The position numbers were made by a program, and so were the translations under genes. Positions 11,096 through 22,231 of a DNA stretch of 64,000 nt are shown one piece after another (positions within the stretch are counted from its first letter, which is position 1; every line of letters begins with the position of its first letter). The DNA is taken from contig CM032805.1 in the NCBI GenBank assembly GCA_019155185.1, positions 2,784,239-2,848,238 on the forward strand, read 5' to 3'. The notes below the pieces were generated by a model. That model worked only from the letters and a program-made list of their open reading frames with translations, did no database searches and was not told the DNA's origin. The stretch comes from Beaufortia kweichowensis. Lineage: Eukaryota; Chordata; Actinopteri; Cypriniformes; Gastromyzontidae.

Positions 11096-11533
11096 TATCC
11101 CTCTCTTTGGAGCTTTTTCCTTGGGTCTTTGGGTGGATTCTTGGAAAATTCAGAGCACATAACACACCTTCACGGTTCTGCTGCAAGAAGGGGCCCTAAG
11201 AAAAACAAGCACAAGGATGCAGTGATGCCACACAAGAATGTTGTGATGCCACACAGTTGGTTATGATTTTGTAGGTCAAACAGCCATTGTGTCCAAAAAA
11301 TAGCACACCTTCTTCTGCGACCATTTCTTTAAAGCAGGTGTGTTAAACTCCATTCCTGCAGCTCCACTGTCCTGTAGAGTTTAGCGCAACTTTCATAAAA
11401 ATATACCTGATTTAGCCAATTAGCTGGATTTTATAGGTTTGCTAGAAACTTTAAGTCAGGTCTGTTGGAGCTCAATTTTGCAGGCCAACGGCCCTCCAGG
11501 ACAAGAATTTGACACTCTTCCTCCAGGGCGTCA

Positions 11534-11563
11534 GTCTCTGTGTTGCAATCGGTTAGCGCGTTA

Positions 11564-11600
<37 letters not shown>

Positions 11601-11607
11601 ATGGAAT
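11534..11607 (+). tRNA. tRNA-Asn (GTT), decaying acceptor stem
   Basis: GTCTCTGTGTTGCAATCGGT, GGCTGTTAACCG (GTT) and GGTGGTTCAAGCCCACC are canonical tRNA-Asn blocks. The 3' acceptor strand CATGGAA leaves mismatches at pairs 1:72 and 5:68, so it may be a pseudogene. Confidence 0.75.
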
Positions 11608-11764
11608 CATAGCAAGTTTTGTTGCAGTATAGAGCACAGCTCTGGCGCTGGGATGTAGCCTTCAGGATGACAGCAACATGGTGGGTCAGTTCGGCAAAGC
11701 ATGATTCTAAGCATGTAGAACAGGTGTCGCATTCAGCTGTGAAAGGGAAAACACCAGCGATACT

Positions 11765-11820
11765 TACTGCTGAGGAACACCGAGTGGCCATGGGGTGGGC
11801 TTTGGACAGACCCATTCCAG
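11765..11820 (-). mobile_element. L2 reverse transcriptase fragment
   Basis: On the minus strand this matches 44221-44270 over about 50 bp (GGAATGGGTCTGTCCAAAGC ... GGCCACTCGGTGTTCCTCAG), translating as MGLSKAHPMAT. The flanking sequence to 12038 is not recognised. Confidence 0.6.
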
Positions 11821-13238
11821 GGGAAACGCATGCACGCTACATCTACGTCTCTGAAGGTCCCACCGAAATTTGAAGTTGGATCGTTGGATTCAAAGTGCTA
11901 TTGTAAGTTTACAGTGTTTCACCGTACAAGATACTACCTGTAGAGGAGAGAAGAGGGTTAGTGGTTTTTTTTCTCATTACACTTTGGAACCCATCGTAAC
12001 TGCACCCAGTAATGAATACGTGAAACTTTTTATCGTCAGTATAACACAGAGATGGGCACTCGAGTTAGAGACTTGGACTCGAGTCGCACTTTTTATGGAC
12101 TTCAGACTCGACTTCAGACTCGAACTGAAATGACTTCAGACTTGACTCGACTCGACATAAAAGTGAATATTTTAAAATCAACTTGAGTCTTTTATTCTTA
12201 ACTACTGATTTCATTAAGAAGGATTATGTTTTTGTGTGTGTGTGTTTGTGTGTATGCTGTACTGCAGTAAATAGGATCGGACCGGACCCTTATTATAGAA
12301 TTCAATGACGTATATTGGCCGTGTGCGCATAAAATCTGAAATGTGTTAAGAGTATATATATTATATATATATATAATATATATATATATGATATATATAT
12401 GATATATTTTATCATTTGCTTTTTCGAACGTATCAGAGACTATTTCTGGAAGAACAGCCACATGCAAAGAATGTGGAAAAACGATAAAGCATACTGGGAC
12501 AACAACTTCGAACTTCATTAGACACCTGAGAACACACCCACAAAGGTTAGTCACGTTAACTCATCGGCTGCTCACTCCAGTAGACTGCCACTGTCTCCCT
12601 GTTAAAAACATGATCGAAAATAAACCCTTTAAATCTATGTTGTTGTTTTTTAGTCCAGAAAATGCGTGGCTTTTTCTTTTTATGAAAAAGAAGAAAGAGA
12701 GAGATTAGAGAGAGAGAGAGCGCGAAGATATTAACGTGTACAGCACTCCCCGCCCATCTGATTATTGTTGTGATTCAGCCCGTTTGGACTTTGTTTTTCA
12801 CCTTGCACCTTTTGTTTGGACACCAGCACACCTGTTTTGCATTTTGTCATCTTGTTAGCACCATCATTTGATTATCACCCGCACCTGGTTTATTGCGTGT
12901 ATTATTTAAGATCTGCTTTTTGTTCAGTTCCCTGTCGGTCGTTGTTGTTTTGTTGTTGGTAGTTGGTTGCGTGGGTTATTCTGTTCTGTGTGCCTTTATG
13001 TATCTGGAAACCTGTTTATCGAACCTGTCATTTTCTTGGAGATCCCAGTAAAGCTATTATTTGGAATTTACTCTCTGTTGTCCTGGTCTCTTCCACCCAG
13101 CACCGTAACAGTACGACCGACCCACGAAGGATAACAGGGGTTATTGTTTTTTTGCTTACCTGTTTGTATTGTGTGTCTTTTGTTTTTTTTCCCTGTTGTT
13201 TCTCTCTCTCTCTCTCTCTCGCTCTCACTCTCACCAGC

Positions 13239-13502
13239 ATGGATGCTGCCCGGGCCAAAGCCATCCTCTACCGGGGTCAGGAGGAGGAATCGGTGGAGGC
13301 CTACGCGGTGTGTTTTGCCGTCTTCGGGATGGTTTCGGGGCTTCCTGAGGATCACCAGAGGCAACTATTTCTCTGGGGGCTGAACGACATGATACGTCAT
13401 GGGCCAAGTTGTCCGGATGGGCATAATCCTGGAGGCTTGGAGGCATGTATGGATTGGGTGTTGGGCCAGTTGTGGGTGCCACCCCTCTGCCGTCTGAGTT
13501 GA
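13239..13502 (+). CDS. short gag-like frame of the nested LTR element
   Basis: This 87 aa frame starts MDAARAKAILYRGQEEESVE and includes VEAYAVCFAVFGMVSGLPEDHQRQLFLWGL. The run of an acidic stretch, a YAV/F helix and QLFLWGL looks like the capsid part of a Ty3/gypsy gag. It stops at a TGA just before the tandem repeats. Whether it is translated is unknown; a truncated gag is the best reading. Confidence 0.45.
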   Translation: MDAARAKAILYRGQEEESVEAYAVCFAVFGMVSGLPEDHQRQLFLWGLNDMIRHGPSCPDGHNPGGLEACMDWVLGQLWVPPLCRLS

Positions 13503-13524
13503 GATAGCGTGGCCGAGAGTTCTA

Positions 13525-14425
13525 TTGCGGCCAAGATGGCCGAGCCCGAGTTCTGCAGCATGTCAAGATGGCCGCCGGATGAGTTCTGCTGTGTGGCTAA
13601 GATGGCGCCGGAGAGTTCTGCAGCGACCAAGATGGTCGCAGCCGAAATTCTGCCGCGGCTAAGATGGTCGCGGTCAGAGTTCTGCTGCGATCAAGATGTC
13701 GCGCAGAGTTCTGCTGTGCTAAAGATGGCCGCCGCCGAGAGTTCATAGGCGTTACAAGATGGTCGCCGCTGAGAGTTCTGCCCGCGGTCAAGATGGCTGC
13801 CGCCGAGTTCTTGCTCGCTGTCAAGATGGCCGCCGCCGAGAGTTCTGCTGGTAGAGTCAAGATGGCCGCTCCCCAGGAGTTCTGACGGAGGGCCACGATG
13901 GCCGCTCCCCAGGGTTCTGATCGCGGCCGAGATAAAGCTCCAGTGTTCTGCCACGGCCGAGAACAGCCAGCAGCCGTGTTCTGTCCGGCCAAGAGGGCCG
14001 CTTACGTTAGTCCTGTCCCGCCAAAGGGCCGCTTCCGAGTCCTGTCCCGCCAAGAGGGCCGCTGAGAGTCTGTCCGGCCAAGAGGATCGCCTTCGAGAGT
14101 CCTGTCCGGCCAAGAGGGCCGCTTCGAGAGTCCTGTCCCGCCAAGAGGGCGGCTAAGTCCTGTCCCGCCAAGAGGGCCGCTTCGAGTCCGCATACTTTGC
14201 CAAGAGGGCTGGCCTCGCAGAGTCCTGTCCCGGCCAAGAGTCAATTTCGAGTCCTGTCCGGCCAAGAGGGCCGCCTCGAAGTCCTGTCCCTGCCAAGAGG
14301 GCAGCCTCGAGAGTCCTGTGGAACCGTAAGAGGGCCGTTTCGATTAGAGTCATGTTCCGGCCAAGATGGCCGCTTCCGAGAGTCATGTTTAGGGCGCGGC
14401 CAAGATGGCGATCCAGAGTCCTATG
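13525..14425 (+). repeat. minisatellite of AAGATGGC and AAGAGGGC units
   Basis: About 12 units of roughly 30 bp around CAAGATGGCCGCC with GAGAGTTCTG spacers (13531-13900), then about a dozen units around GCCAAGAGGGCCGC with GAGTCCTGTCCC spacers (13985-14330), then two more AAGATGGC units. Some units translate as KMAAAES repeats. The reverse complement of most first-block units contains CCATCTT. Confidence 0.85.
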
Positions 14426-14444
14426 TTCTGGCCAAGACCCTTCT

Positions 14445-14725
14445 CCCAGAGTTCCCCAGACTCACCCCCGGAGTTCCCAGACTCCACCCGGAGTTCCCAG
14501 ACTCCGCCCTAGAATTCTGAAGTTCTCAGACTATGCCCTGAATACCCCGAGTTCCCAGATTTGTGCCTTGAATCTCTAGAGTTCCCAGACTATGCCCTGA
14601 ATTTCCAGAGTTCCCTTATGTGTCCTAGAATCCCCAAAGTTCCCAGACTATTTCCTAGAATCCCCAGAGTTCCCAGATTCTGTCCTAGAATCCCCAGACT
14701 CAGCTCTGGAGTGTCCAGACAAAGC
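14445..14725 (+). repeat. minisatellite around GAGTTCCCAGACT
   Basis: About ten units of roughly 25-33 bp around GAGTTCCCAGACT and CCTAGAATCCCC follow the previous block directly. Short frames cross it but none looks like a conserved protein. Confidence 0.8.
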
Positions 14726-15829
14726 CCCCTGCTGTGTCTGTGCCTTCCAGTTACTTTCCCAGGTCATCTCAGGAGATCCCTGTGGACATGTATCTCGTAG
14801 TTCAATGACCCTAGTAAGGAGCTTAGTTCTTCACCTGTGGGAAAGGGTTTAGTCAGCCCTCAAGTGACACTAGTCGTCTCCATTCATCCCTCCAAGTCAG
14901 TCAAGAGGCAAGGTTTACAACTTCTAGTTATTTCCCGGTGCAGACAGGAAGTAGTTATAGGAGTCTCTCTCGTCCCAAGTCTCGAGGTACCTTTGCTCAA
15001 GTTGGAAACGTCACAAGGTATGTAAATATTGCAGTAACTTCACCACAAGATGTGCTTACCCAATCTAGAAACTATCAGGGTTTATATAGACCAGTGGCTC
15101 CAAAGTTGCCAAAGTACCCCAAATAAATCTTCCAGTCAGTTTGCATCTAACCAGGGAGGATGTGGTATTTTCAGTGGTCTACAAAGCCTCAAGGTACCCG
15201 TAGCCAGTTTCCTTCTGGATCTCTTTCTAAGTTTAGTTCCACGGCTAGATTCTAGTCAGTCCACCAGTAATTCAAGTTTATTTAGTCAGCACTCTCCAGC
15301 TTCACTGATTGGGCCTCAGAGGAGTACATCAGCTGCCATTGTTTATGTCCTCTCAGGGGAGAAGGTAGTGTATGTAGTGTTTATTTGCCCCATTCTCAGT
15401 TGAGTTCTAGTAAACTCTCACCTCAGGCTGTTGTCACACAGCAACTTAGTATTTCCAGTCAGCCTACCAGCAAGTCCCTGTTATACATGCAGAGCTTTTG
15501 TTTTCAGCGGGAAGGCTCACCAGCCAGAGCTGTTAGCAGTTTAGCGATCCAAAGCCAGCATGCAGCAATTTGGGCAGTTCTAGGCCACCAGTGACAGGGA
15601 GCTCTGTGTCAGTTGGTTTCTAGCACAGGGAGTTAGTAGAACTTTTGGTGATGTATCCCTACAGTCTCCTAGTTTCTCAAGTCCGGTTATCCCTGGTTGC
15701 TCTACTCTTGTTTCCTTGCTCTACAGCTGCTTGTAGCCTAGTTGCAGAATCCTGTCCCAGGGCCTACCTCCCTAAAGAAGGTCATCTAGCCAGCTCTAGT
15801 GAGCTGGCTAGATAGTCATTCCTCTGGGC

Positions 15830-16060
15830 CCCCAGTCCCTGCCTCCTCTCTAGATCCTAGTCCCTGTCTCCTCCTAGGTCCCCAGTACCTGTCTCCTCTA
15901 GGTCCCCAGTCCCTGTCTCCTCTAGGTCCCCAGTCCCTGTCTCCCTCTAGGTCCCCAGTCCCTGTCTCCTCTAGGTCCCCAGTCCCTGTCTCCCTCTAGG
16001 GTCCCTAGTTCCTGTCTCCCCCTAGGTCTCCAGTTCCTGTCTCCTCTAGGGGCCCCAGTT
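15830..16060 (+). repeat. minisatellite around CCCAGTCCCTGTCTCC
   Basis: About nine units of roughly 24 bp (GGTCCCCAGTCCCTGTCTCC). A further Pro/Asp-coding repeat around CCTGACCCCGAGCCTCCTGA follows at 16258-16372, in front of the polypurine tract. Between 14725 and 15830 nothing conserved is seen. Confidence 0.85.
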
Positions 16061-17229
16061 TCTGAGTCCCTGTGAAACTTTTTCTGAGTCCCTGTAACAC
16101 AGAGATGAGTCCCCTGTTCCCGGCGTTCTGAGTCCCCCTGTTCCCAAGCGCTTCGAGAGTCCCAGTCTTCACCAGAGCTGCCGCCGCTTCAGTCTTCGAA
16201 CTGAAGCGGCCGCCGACCACAGTCTTCGCCAGAGCTGCCGCATCCAATTTTTCCGAGCCTCCAGACCCTGACCCCTTAGCCTCCAGACCCTGACCCCGAG
16301 CCTCCTGATCCTGACCCCGAATCTCCTGACCCTGACCCCGAGCCTCCTGATCCTGAGCCTCCTGACCTGAGCACTCCCACCCGCCTCCCTCTCCCTCTTC
16401 CGTGGATCTTCCCAAGGTGAGGACGCGCTTCACCGGGAGGGGGAACTGTTGTGATTCAGCCCGTTTGGACTTTGTTTTCACCTTGCACCTATTTTTGGAC
16501 ACCAGCACACCTGTTTGCATTTTGTCATCTTGTTAGCACCATCATTTGATTATCACCCGCACCTGGTTTTATTCATTATCTGTTTATTAAAGGTGTAGTT
16601 ATTTAAGATCTGCTTTTGTTCAGTTCCCTGTCGGTCGTTGTTGTTTTGTTGGTAGTTGAAATAAACCCTTTATTCTGTTCTGTGTGCCTTTATGTATCTG
16701 GAAACCTGTTTATCGAACCTGTCATTTTCTTGGAGATCCCAGTAAAGCTATTATTTGGAATTTACTCTCTGTTGTCCTGGTCTCTTCCACCCAGCACCGT
16801 AACAATTATATCACAAACAGCATGCATTTTATGTTAATTTTGACTTAAAACAGCTGTTTTCTGATAATGATGTTATCAGTAAAAATTTTATCAGTAGCAA
16901 TACCATATATAATATATACCATATATAATAACAAGAGACTGTCGCCATTTTTTGCCTCACTTAGAAACTGCATTACTGTAACATGGCTATGCAGTTGTTG
17001 CGTTATTTGCCTGGATGATTACTGCAATAGATTTTTAACACAATGAACAGTATGTACATTATTGTCTAAATAAAAAAGAGTATTTATAGAATTTTTAAAT
17101 AGACCTTTTTTTCCCCTCAGCAATGCATGAAATGACTCGAGACTCGACTCGGACTCCGGACTCTTGACGAAAGACTTCAGACTTGACTCAGACTTCAGAA
17201 AGTGACTTGTGAACATCTCTGGTATAACA

Positions 17230-19014
17230 CTCTCCAAACTGGACTATTTCAGTCTCGAGGGAGGAGGCCAGAACATTAACCCACTGGTAGTGCGGGTTGC
17301 ATGCAGTGGCAGGGCCGCACATTCACTCTCAAGTAGCCATGATCACTTACACAAAACTTCTGGTGTACCAGTAAGGTTGTTGGAGTCCAAGGCATTCAGC
17401 TTATTCAATCCTGTGCAGCTGGCTGTGATAATGAAGATTCTGAAGACTCACCCAACTCCCTCTGTGTCAAACTTACTTTTAATTAGTCTTTTAGCAAAGT
17501 GCCCTGAGCCTTTATCTATGTGTGACAAAGTGGTGCAGTTTTGTGAGCCAAGCCCAAGCTTTTAACCATAAGAAAATCAGACTACGCCACCCTAGGAATT
17601 AGCCCCAGGGAACAATACTCAAAACCCCCAAATGGAGTAATTAAGCACACAGGTTCGGTTCCCTCATAGAAATAGGCAAGAGACGTGGATAAAGTATAAA
17701 AATACAAATGTTTATTAATGCAAAAGTTTTTTAAAATACTGAGCACAGAAAAACAGGAAACCCCACTTCAACCAAAAGAAACAAAATAACACAATCACAT
17801 TAATTAAACCTGTAACAATTAAATAGAAAACATAAAATGAAATAATCAGTACCAGCAGGGCTGAGGCTCCCAACGGCAGGATACAAAATGAAGTTTGGTT
17901 CTATAAAGGCACACTTCCACGCACACACCACTGTGCATTCAGATCACACCTGCAAACACTCAAAGTGTTACACAGCACACGGTAATGAAGAACCACCACC
18001 ACAAGGAAAAAGATCTGTTCACCCAGCTCCTGCAACAAATCAAAAATAAATTAATAAACTAACCACTAATTTAAGACAAAATACAACAAATACAAATAAA
18101 TTGTATAAACAACTCTACACAAAAGTGGATATCAAATGTCAGTCAAAACAAAAAGAAGAAAGCAACAGGATCACATAGCTGGTACATAAGACTTACAAAG
18201 CAACTTGGAATCAGATGTAATCACCTACAAAAACCAAGTTGCAGTAACAAATAATTGATCACATACAAATCAACCAAAGGGTTTTTTAATCTCTCAAAAG
18301 AATGAGATCGTCGTATTCCCCATAACAAAATACATAAACTTGAAGCGGGGCACTAAACGACACGATAAGAACCAGACACAAACGGCCCTCTTCAGCAGCG
18401 ATGACGGCGTCTATACGGAAATATAGACCGCAGAACGTTGGCTGGCTGTAAGAATGTGTATACGCTGGACTAAGTTGTTTTGTTTTATAATGTGTTTAAC
18501 TGTGGTTTCATTTTCAAAATACTCTTTTACGTTGTATAACATGTTTTGTGATTCTGTATCATCAGCCTTCAGATGGTGGTTTTGGAAACAATAAGGTAGG
18601 AGGTGTATGACACCTTCTGATTATGGCAGCCCATAGCCTGGCCTTTTTCCTATTTTCTGCCTTTATTTTTATTTTTTTTATTTTTGCTTTTTATCCATGG
18701 CAACTCCATTGAAACTTTTTCACAGCTGCAATTTTTCCACTTTGAGCATCTAACCTTTTTACTAAATGCTGCCAAATGCAATTGTGTGTTTGTCATAATC
18801 TTATTATTCACACATCTTTTCGCACTGTCTGTGTTATTGGTGCTTTTCCAATCAATTATCCTAACATACTACTAATGTAATGTTCAACATTAGTACTAAT
18901 GTCTAGCAGTAGTAAATAGTAATTATATTACCCATATAGTAGTGATTAACAGTAGTATATCTAGCAATAAATATGATGCAGAATTTTCTATGGGTCTCAT
19001 TTACTTTTTCTCTG
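17230..19014. other. region without recognised genes
   Basis: It holds copy 2 of the 58 bp repeat (17462-17520). After that comes TGTGACAAAGTGGTGCAG and about 900 bp of A-rich sequence with no coding potential that could be part of an unrecognised element. From 18400 it is AT-rich and unannotatable by eye. Confidence 0.4.
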
Positions 19015-20075
19015 TTATGCCCATGCAACTGGTACAACCCAATCAACCTCCCAGGCTGAACCGCTGCCCTCTTCAGTGGCCCTTCAATCTTCAAAAGGAA
19101 CGACACCAAAAAGGCAGGCAGTGCCCACTGAAGAAGTAAGAAAAATGTTCAAAGGGTAACGTAACTGAAGCCCTCTCGAGAGTAACAAACACTGATTCTC
19201 TCTTTTACTCCCACAGCTGCTGCTGCCTGAGGGTTGGAAGCAGACGCTCCCAAAAGAGCAGCATTTGTGGGTCAGCAAAGCTCTCTTTACCAGAGACAAG
19301 GCCGGGAGGTTGGCGCTGACCAATAATCTGCATCTCTGGTGGTCTCCCCCTGGACCCCGTCCTCTGTACTCTCAGCCTCCTTCTAAACCTGACGCATTTT
19401 TTAACAGCAAGCTGTTCCTCTGGGTCAAATGTTTTTGTTTTTTCATTGTAAAGAAAAAAAAGGTCACCTTCTCTCTTTTGTACACATTAGATCACAAAGA
19501 AACTTGCCGGCGATGCTGCTGGCACTGCTGCATGGGTGACTGACGTGGGGAACAAGATCGGGCAAGTCCTCATGTGCTTCCTAACAGAGGGTGACGGTCT
19601 GCTCCCTATGTGTTCTGGACTCGTGGAACGTTACCGCAGAGCCAGAGAAGCTCCTCCGCAAGCCCTTTTCGTGGACCGGGACTGCTGCTCCACAGGAGGT
19701 AAAGGCAGGGCGGCCGCAATGTTCAGTGAGTGGGATCGGCTGGAGGTCAGGCTGGACGTGTGGCACTTTATGCGGCGGATTGCAGTTGGGGTCACCACGG
19801 ACAGCCACCAACTGTACGGCCCCTTCATGGGACGCCTCTCCGCTTGCATCATCGAGTGGGATGCCGCTGATGTGGAGAGGCTAAAGCAGGCCTGCGCCTG
19901 CGATCCCACCGCCAAAGAGCTGGCAAGGCACTGCCACCGCCGCACCCGTGGGGCCCAGGAGACCAAGGAGCTGATTGAGCAGCTCCTTAAGGACTTCGCC
20001 GATGCAACGGACACCATGGGCATCAAGCTTTTGACCAGGCGAGGATGGAGGAGATCTGGCGAATCCAGCAGCGCC

Positions 20076-21120
20076 CAGAGATGTTCACAAGTCTCTTATC
20101 TGAAGTCTGAGTCAAGTCTGAAGTCTTTCAGCTGGAGTCCGAGTCAAGTCTGGAGTCTTTTGTCACGAGTCCGAGTCGAGTCTCGAGTCATTTCATGCAT
20201 TGCTGAGGGGAAAAAAGGTCTATTTAAAAATTCTATAAATACTCTTTTTTTATTTAGACAATAATGTACATAATGTTCATTGTGTTCATCTATTGCAGTA
20301 GTCATCCAGGCAAATAACGCAACAACTGCATAGCCATGTTACAGTAATGCAGTTTTTAAGTGAGGCAAAAAATGGCGAAAGTCTCTCGTTATTATATATG
20401 GTATTGCTACTGATAACATAAAATGCACGCTGTTTGTGATATAATCAGATGGGCGGGGAGTGCTGTACACGTTAATATCTTCGCGCTCTCTCTCTCTCTA
20501 ATCCCTCTCTTTCTTCTTTTTCATAAAAAGAAAAAGCCACGCATTTTCTGTACTAAAAAACAACAACATAGATTTAAAGGGTTTATTTTCGCTCATGTTT
20601 TTAACAGGGAGACAGTGGCAGTCTACTGGAGCGAGCAGCCGATGAGTTAACGTGACTAACCTTTGTGGGTGTTTTCTTAGGTGTCTAATGAAGTTCGAAG
20701 TTGTTGTCCCAGTATCCTTTAGCGTTTTTCCACATTCTTTGCATGTGGCTGTTCTTCCAGAAATAGTCTCTGATACGTTCGAAAACGCACTGCCGGTCCT
20801 GCCATCTTTGAGACTCTTACCACATTTCAGATTTTATGCGCACACGGCCAATATACGTCATTGAATTCTATAATAAGGGTCCGGTCCGATCCTATTTACT
20901 GCAGTACAGCATACACACAAACACACACAAAAACAAAATCCTTCTTAATGAAATCAGTAGTTAAGAATAAAAGACTCAAGTTGATTTTAAAATATTCACG
21001 AGTCTTTTATGTCGAGTCTGAAGTCATTTCAGTTCGAGTCTGAAGTCGAGTCTGAAGTCCATAAAAATGCGACTCGAGTGCGACTCGAGTCCAAGTCTCT
21101 AACTCGAGTGCCCATCTCTG
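20076..21120 (-). mobile_element. hAT element 2, inside the DUF6729-type exon
   Basis: It runs from CAGAGATGTTCACAAG to CACTCGAG-type repeats ending CATCTCTG, in the opposite orientation to element 1. The 8 bp duplication GCAGCGCC is perfect (20068-20075 and 21121-21128). It lacks the LTR insertion and shows the empty target with one ATTAT (as ATAAT near 20440). No transposase is encoded. Confidence 0.93.
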
Positions 21121-22189
21121 GCAGCGCCACATAAAATGTATTCAGGACCCCAGCAGTACGCCAACATACTGAGCCAGCAGTTTATGGGCTTCAATTTGGT
21201 GGAGGACTACACCAGCCCTGGCGAATACACAGGTAACATGTTCATGCATGCACACGTGAAAACTTTTTTTGTTGCGGCTGTGACTTTTTACAACTTGTGT
21301 TGTTAAAACATCTGTTATGAAAACATCTACTCGATCAAACATTTTGTATGTCCACAGGCGAACTCATTGGTGTGGAATACTTGTATTCCCAAACAAATAA
21401 AGCCTTTGAGGAAGACTTTGCTGCCGATCCTGACATTCCAGATGGAATTCAGGATGAAGACCTGGAAGGTGACCTGGAGGGTGATGAGGGGTTTGAGGAT
21501 TTGGACCTTGATAGCGAGCCCCTCAAAATCCTCGAGCTCAGCATCAATCCCCCAGCACCTGTTCGACGGCAGGCAGCGGCCATACATCCTCCTGCAGGCA
21601 GACGCAGCAGCCGAGCTTTCGTTGCCCGAGCCCATGGGAGACGAGCCAGCCGCTCAGAGCCAGGTAACTCTATTCCCATATAGACATTAACGCTGTGACA
21701 ATGATCCTTTATTTTGATGTAAAAATGACTTTACTATTTCACTTTTAGAGGTTGCAGAGTGATATGACAGAATAGGGGTGATAAGACGTGTAAGAGAGTG
21801 CAATGATTTCTTTTAATGTACAGATGGAGAGCCTGGGACCAGATGGCAGACCTGGTTATGACCACGTCATCAGGTTAGCCAACAGTCTGGTGGACCTCAG
21901 ACATCATAGGTTCGTCACCCAGCAAAAGGTGGATGAGATTGTCGCTCTGTGGGATAAACTGTCAGAGTTTGGGTAGACAAGGGCGCACTTGTCTACCCAG
22001 CTCGCCACCGTGAGAAACTGGTGAAGGGGCGCTTCAAAGTCAGTCACTCTGTGATGAATGTGACCCCTGGGGCTGAGAGTCTGAAGCGGTATGTGTCCTT
22101 ATTTATCAGTTTGTAGCATTTCTGTTTAATTCACTTGTTTCTCCTGCATTCTTCACGTTAGCTGCCTAACGTTAATGTCTTCCTCTCTT

Positions 22190-22196
22190 ATTATTA

Positions 22197-22230
<34 letters not shown>

Positions 22231-22231
22231 C
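22190..22231. repeat. ATT trinucleotide microsatellite
   Basis: Uninterrupted ATT units (with one ATC) in an intron of the DUF6729-type gene. Confidence 0.9.

Larger units (their letters stand above)
12766..16804 (+). mobile_element. LTR retroelement nested in hAT element 1
   Basis: The LTRs, 12766-13110 (345 bp) and 16447-16804 (358 bp), begin TGTTGTGATTCAGCC and end CACCGTAACA. The 5 bp target duplication is ATTAT at 12761-12765 and 16805-16809. A polypurine tract GGGAGGGGGAAC abuts LTR 2. No TGG primer-binding site directly follows LTR 1. The 3.3 kb interior has one short gag-like frame and then mostly minisatellites, with no RT or integrase, so it is non-autonomous. The LTRs differ by several indels including a replaced block near 12890-12990. 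Confidence 0.9.
12047..17221 (+). mobile_element. hAT element 1 with a nested LTR element
   Basis: It begins CAGAGATGGGCACTCGAG and ends with the complement of CAGAGATG. The 8 bp target duplication GTATAACA is perfect (12039-12046 and 17222-17229). The ends are rich in ACTCGAGTC/GACTTCAGAC subterminal repeats. Without the nested LTR element it would be about 1.13 kb and non-coding. A second copy lies inverted at 20076-21120. Confidence 0.93.

Noticed and set aside
11619..11873. 84 aa plus-strand frame after the tRNA-Asn gene
   Set aside because: It covers an antisense L2 fragment and has no splice or codon support.
13028..13482. Minus-strand frames rich in Arg and Pro over the LTR and gag-like region
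   Set aside because: They are shadows of the CT-rich tract (13201-13230) and of the plus-strand gag-like frame; no family pattern is seen.
16005..16520. 171 aa minus-strand frame with QDQEARGQ repeats
   Set aside because: It is a translation of the minisatellite and the LTR start on the wrong strand.
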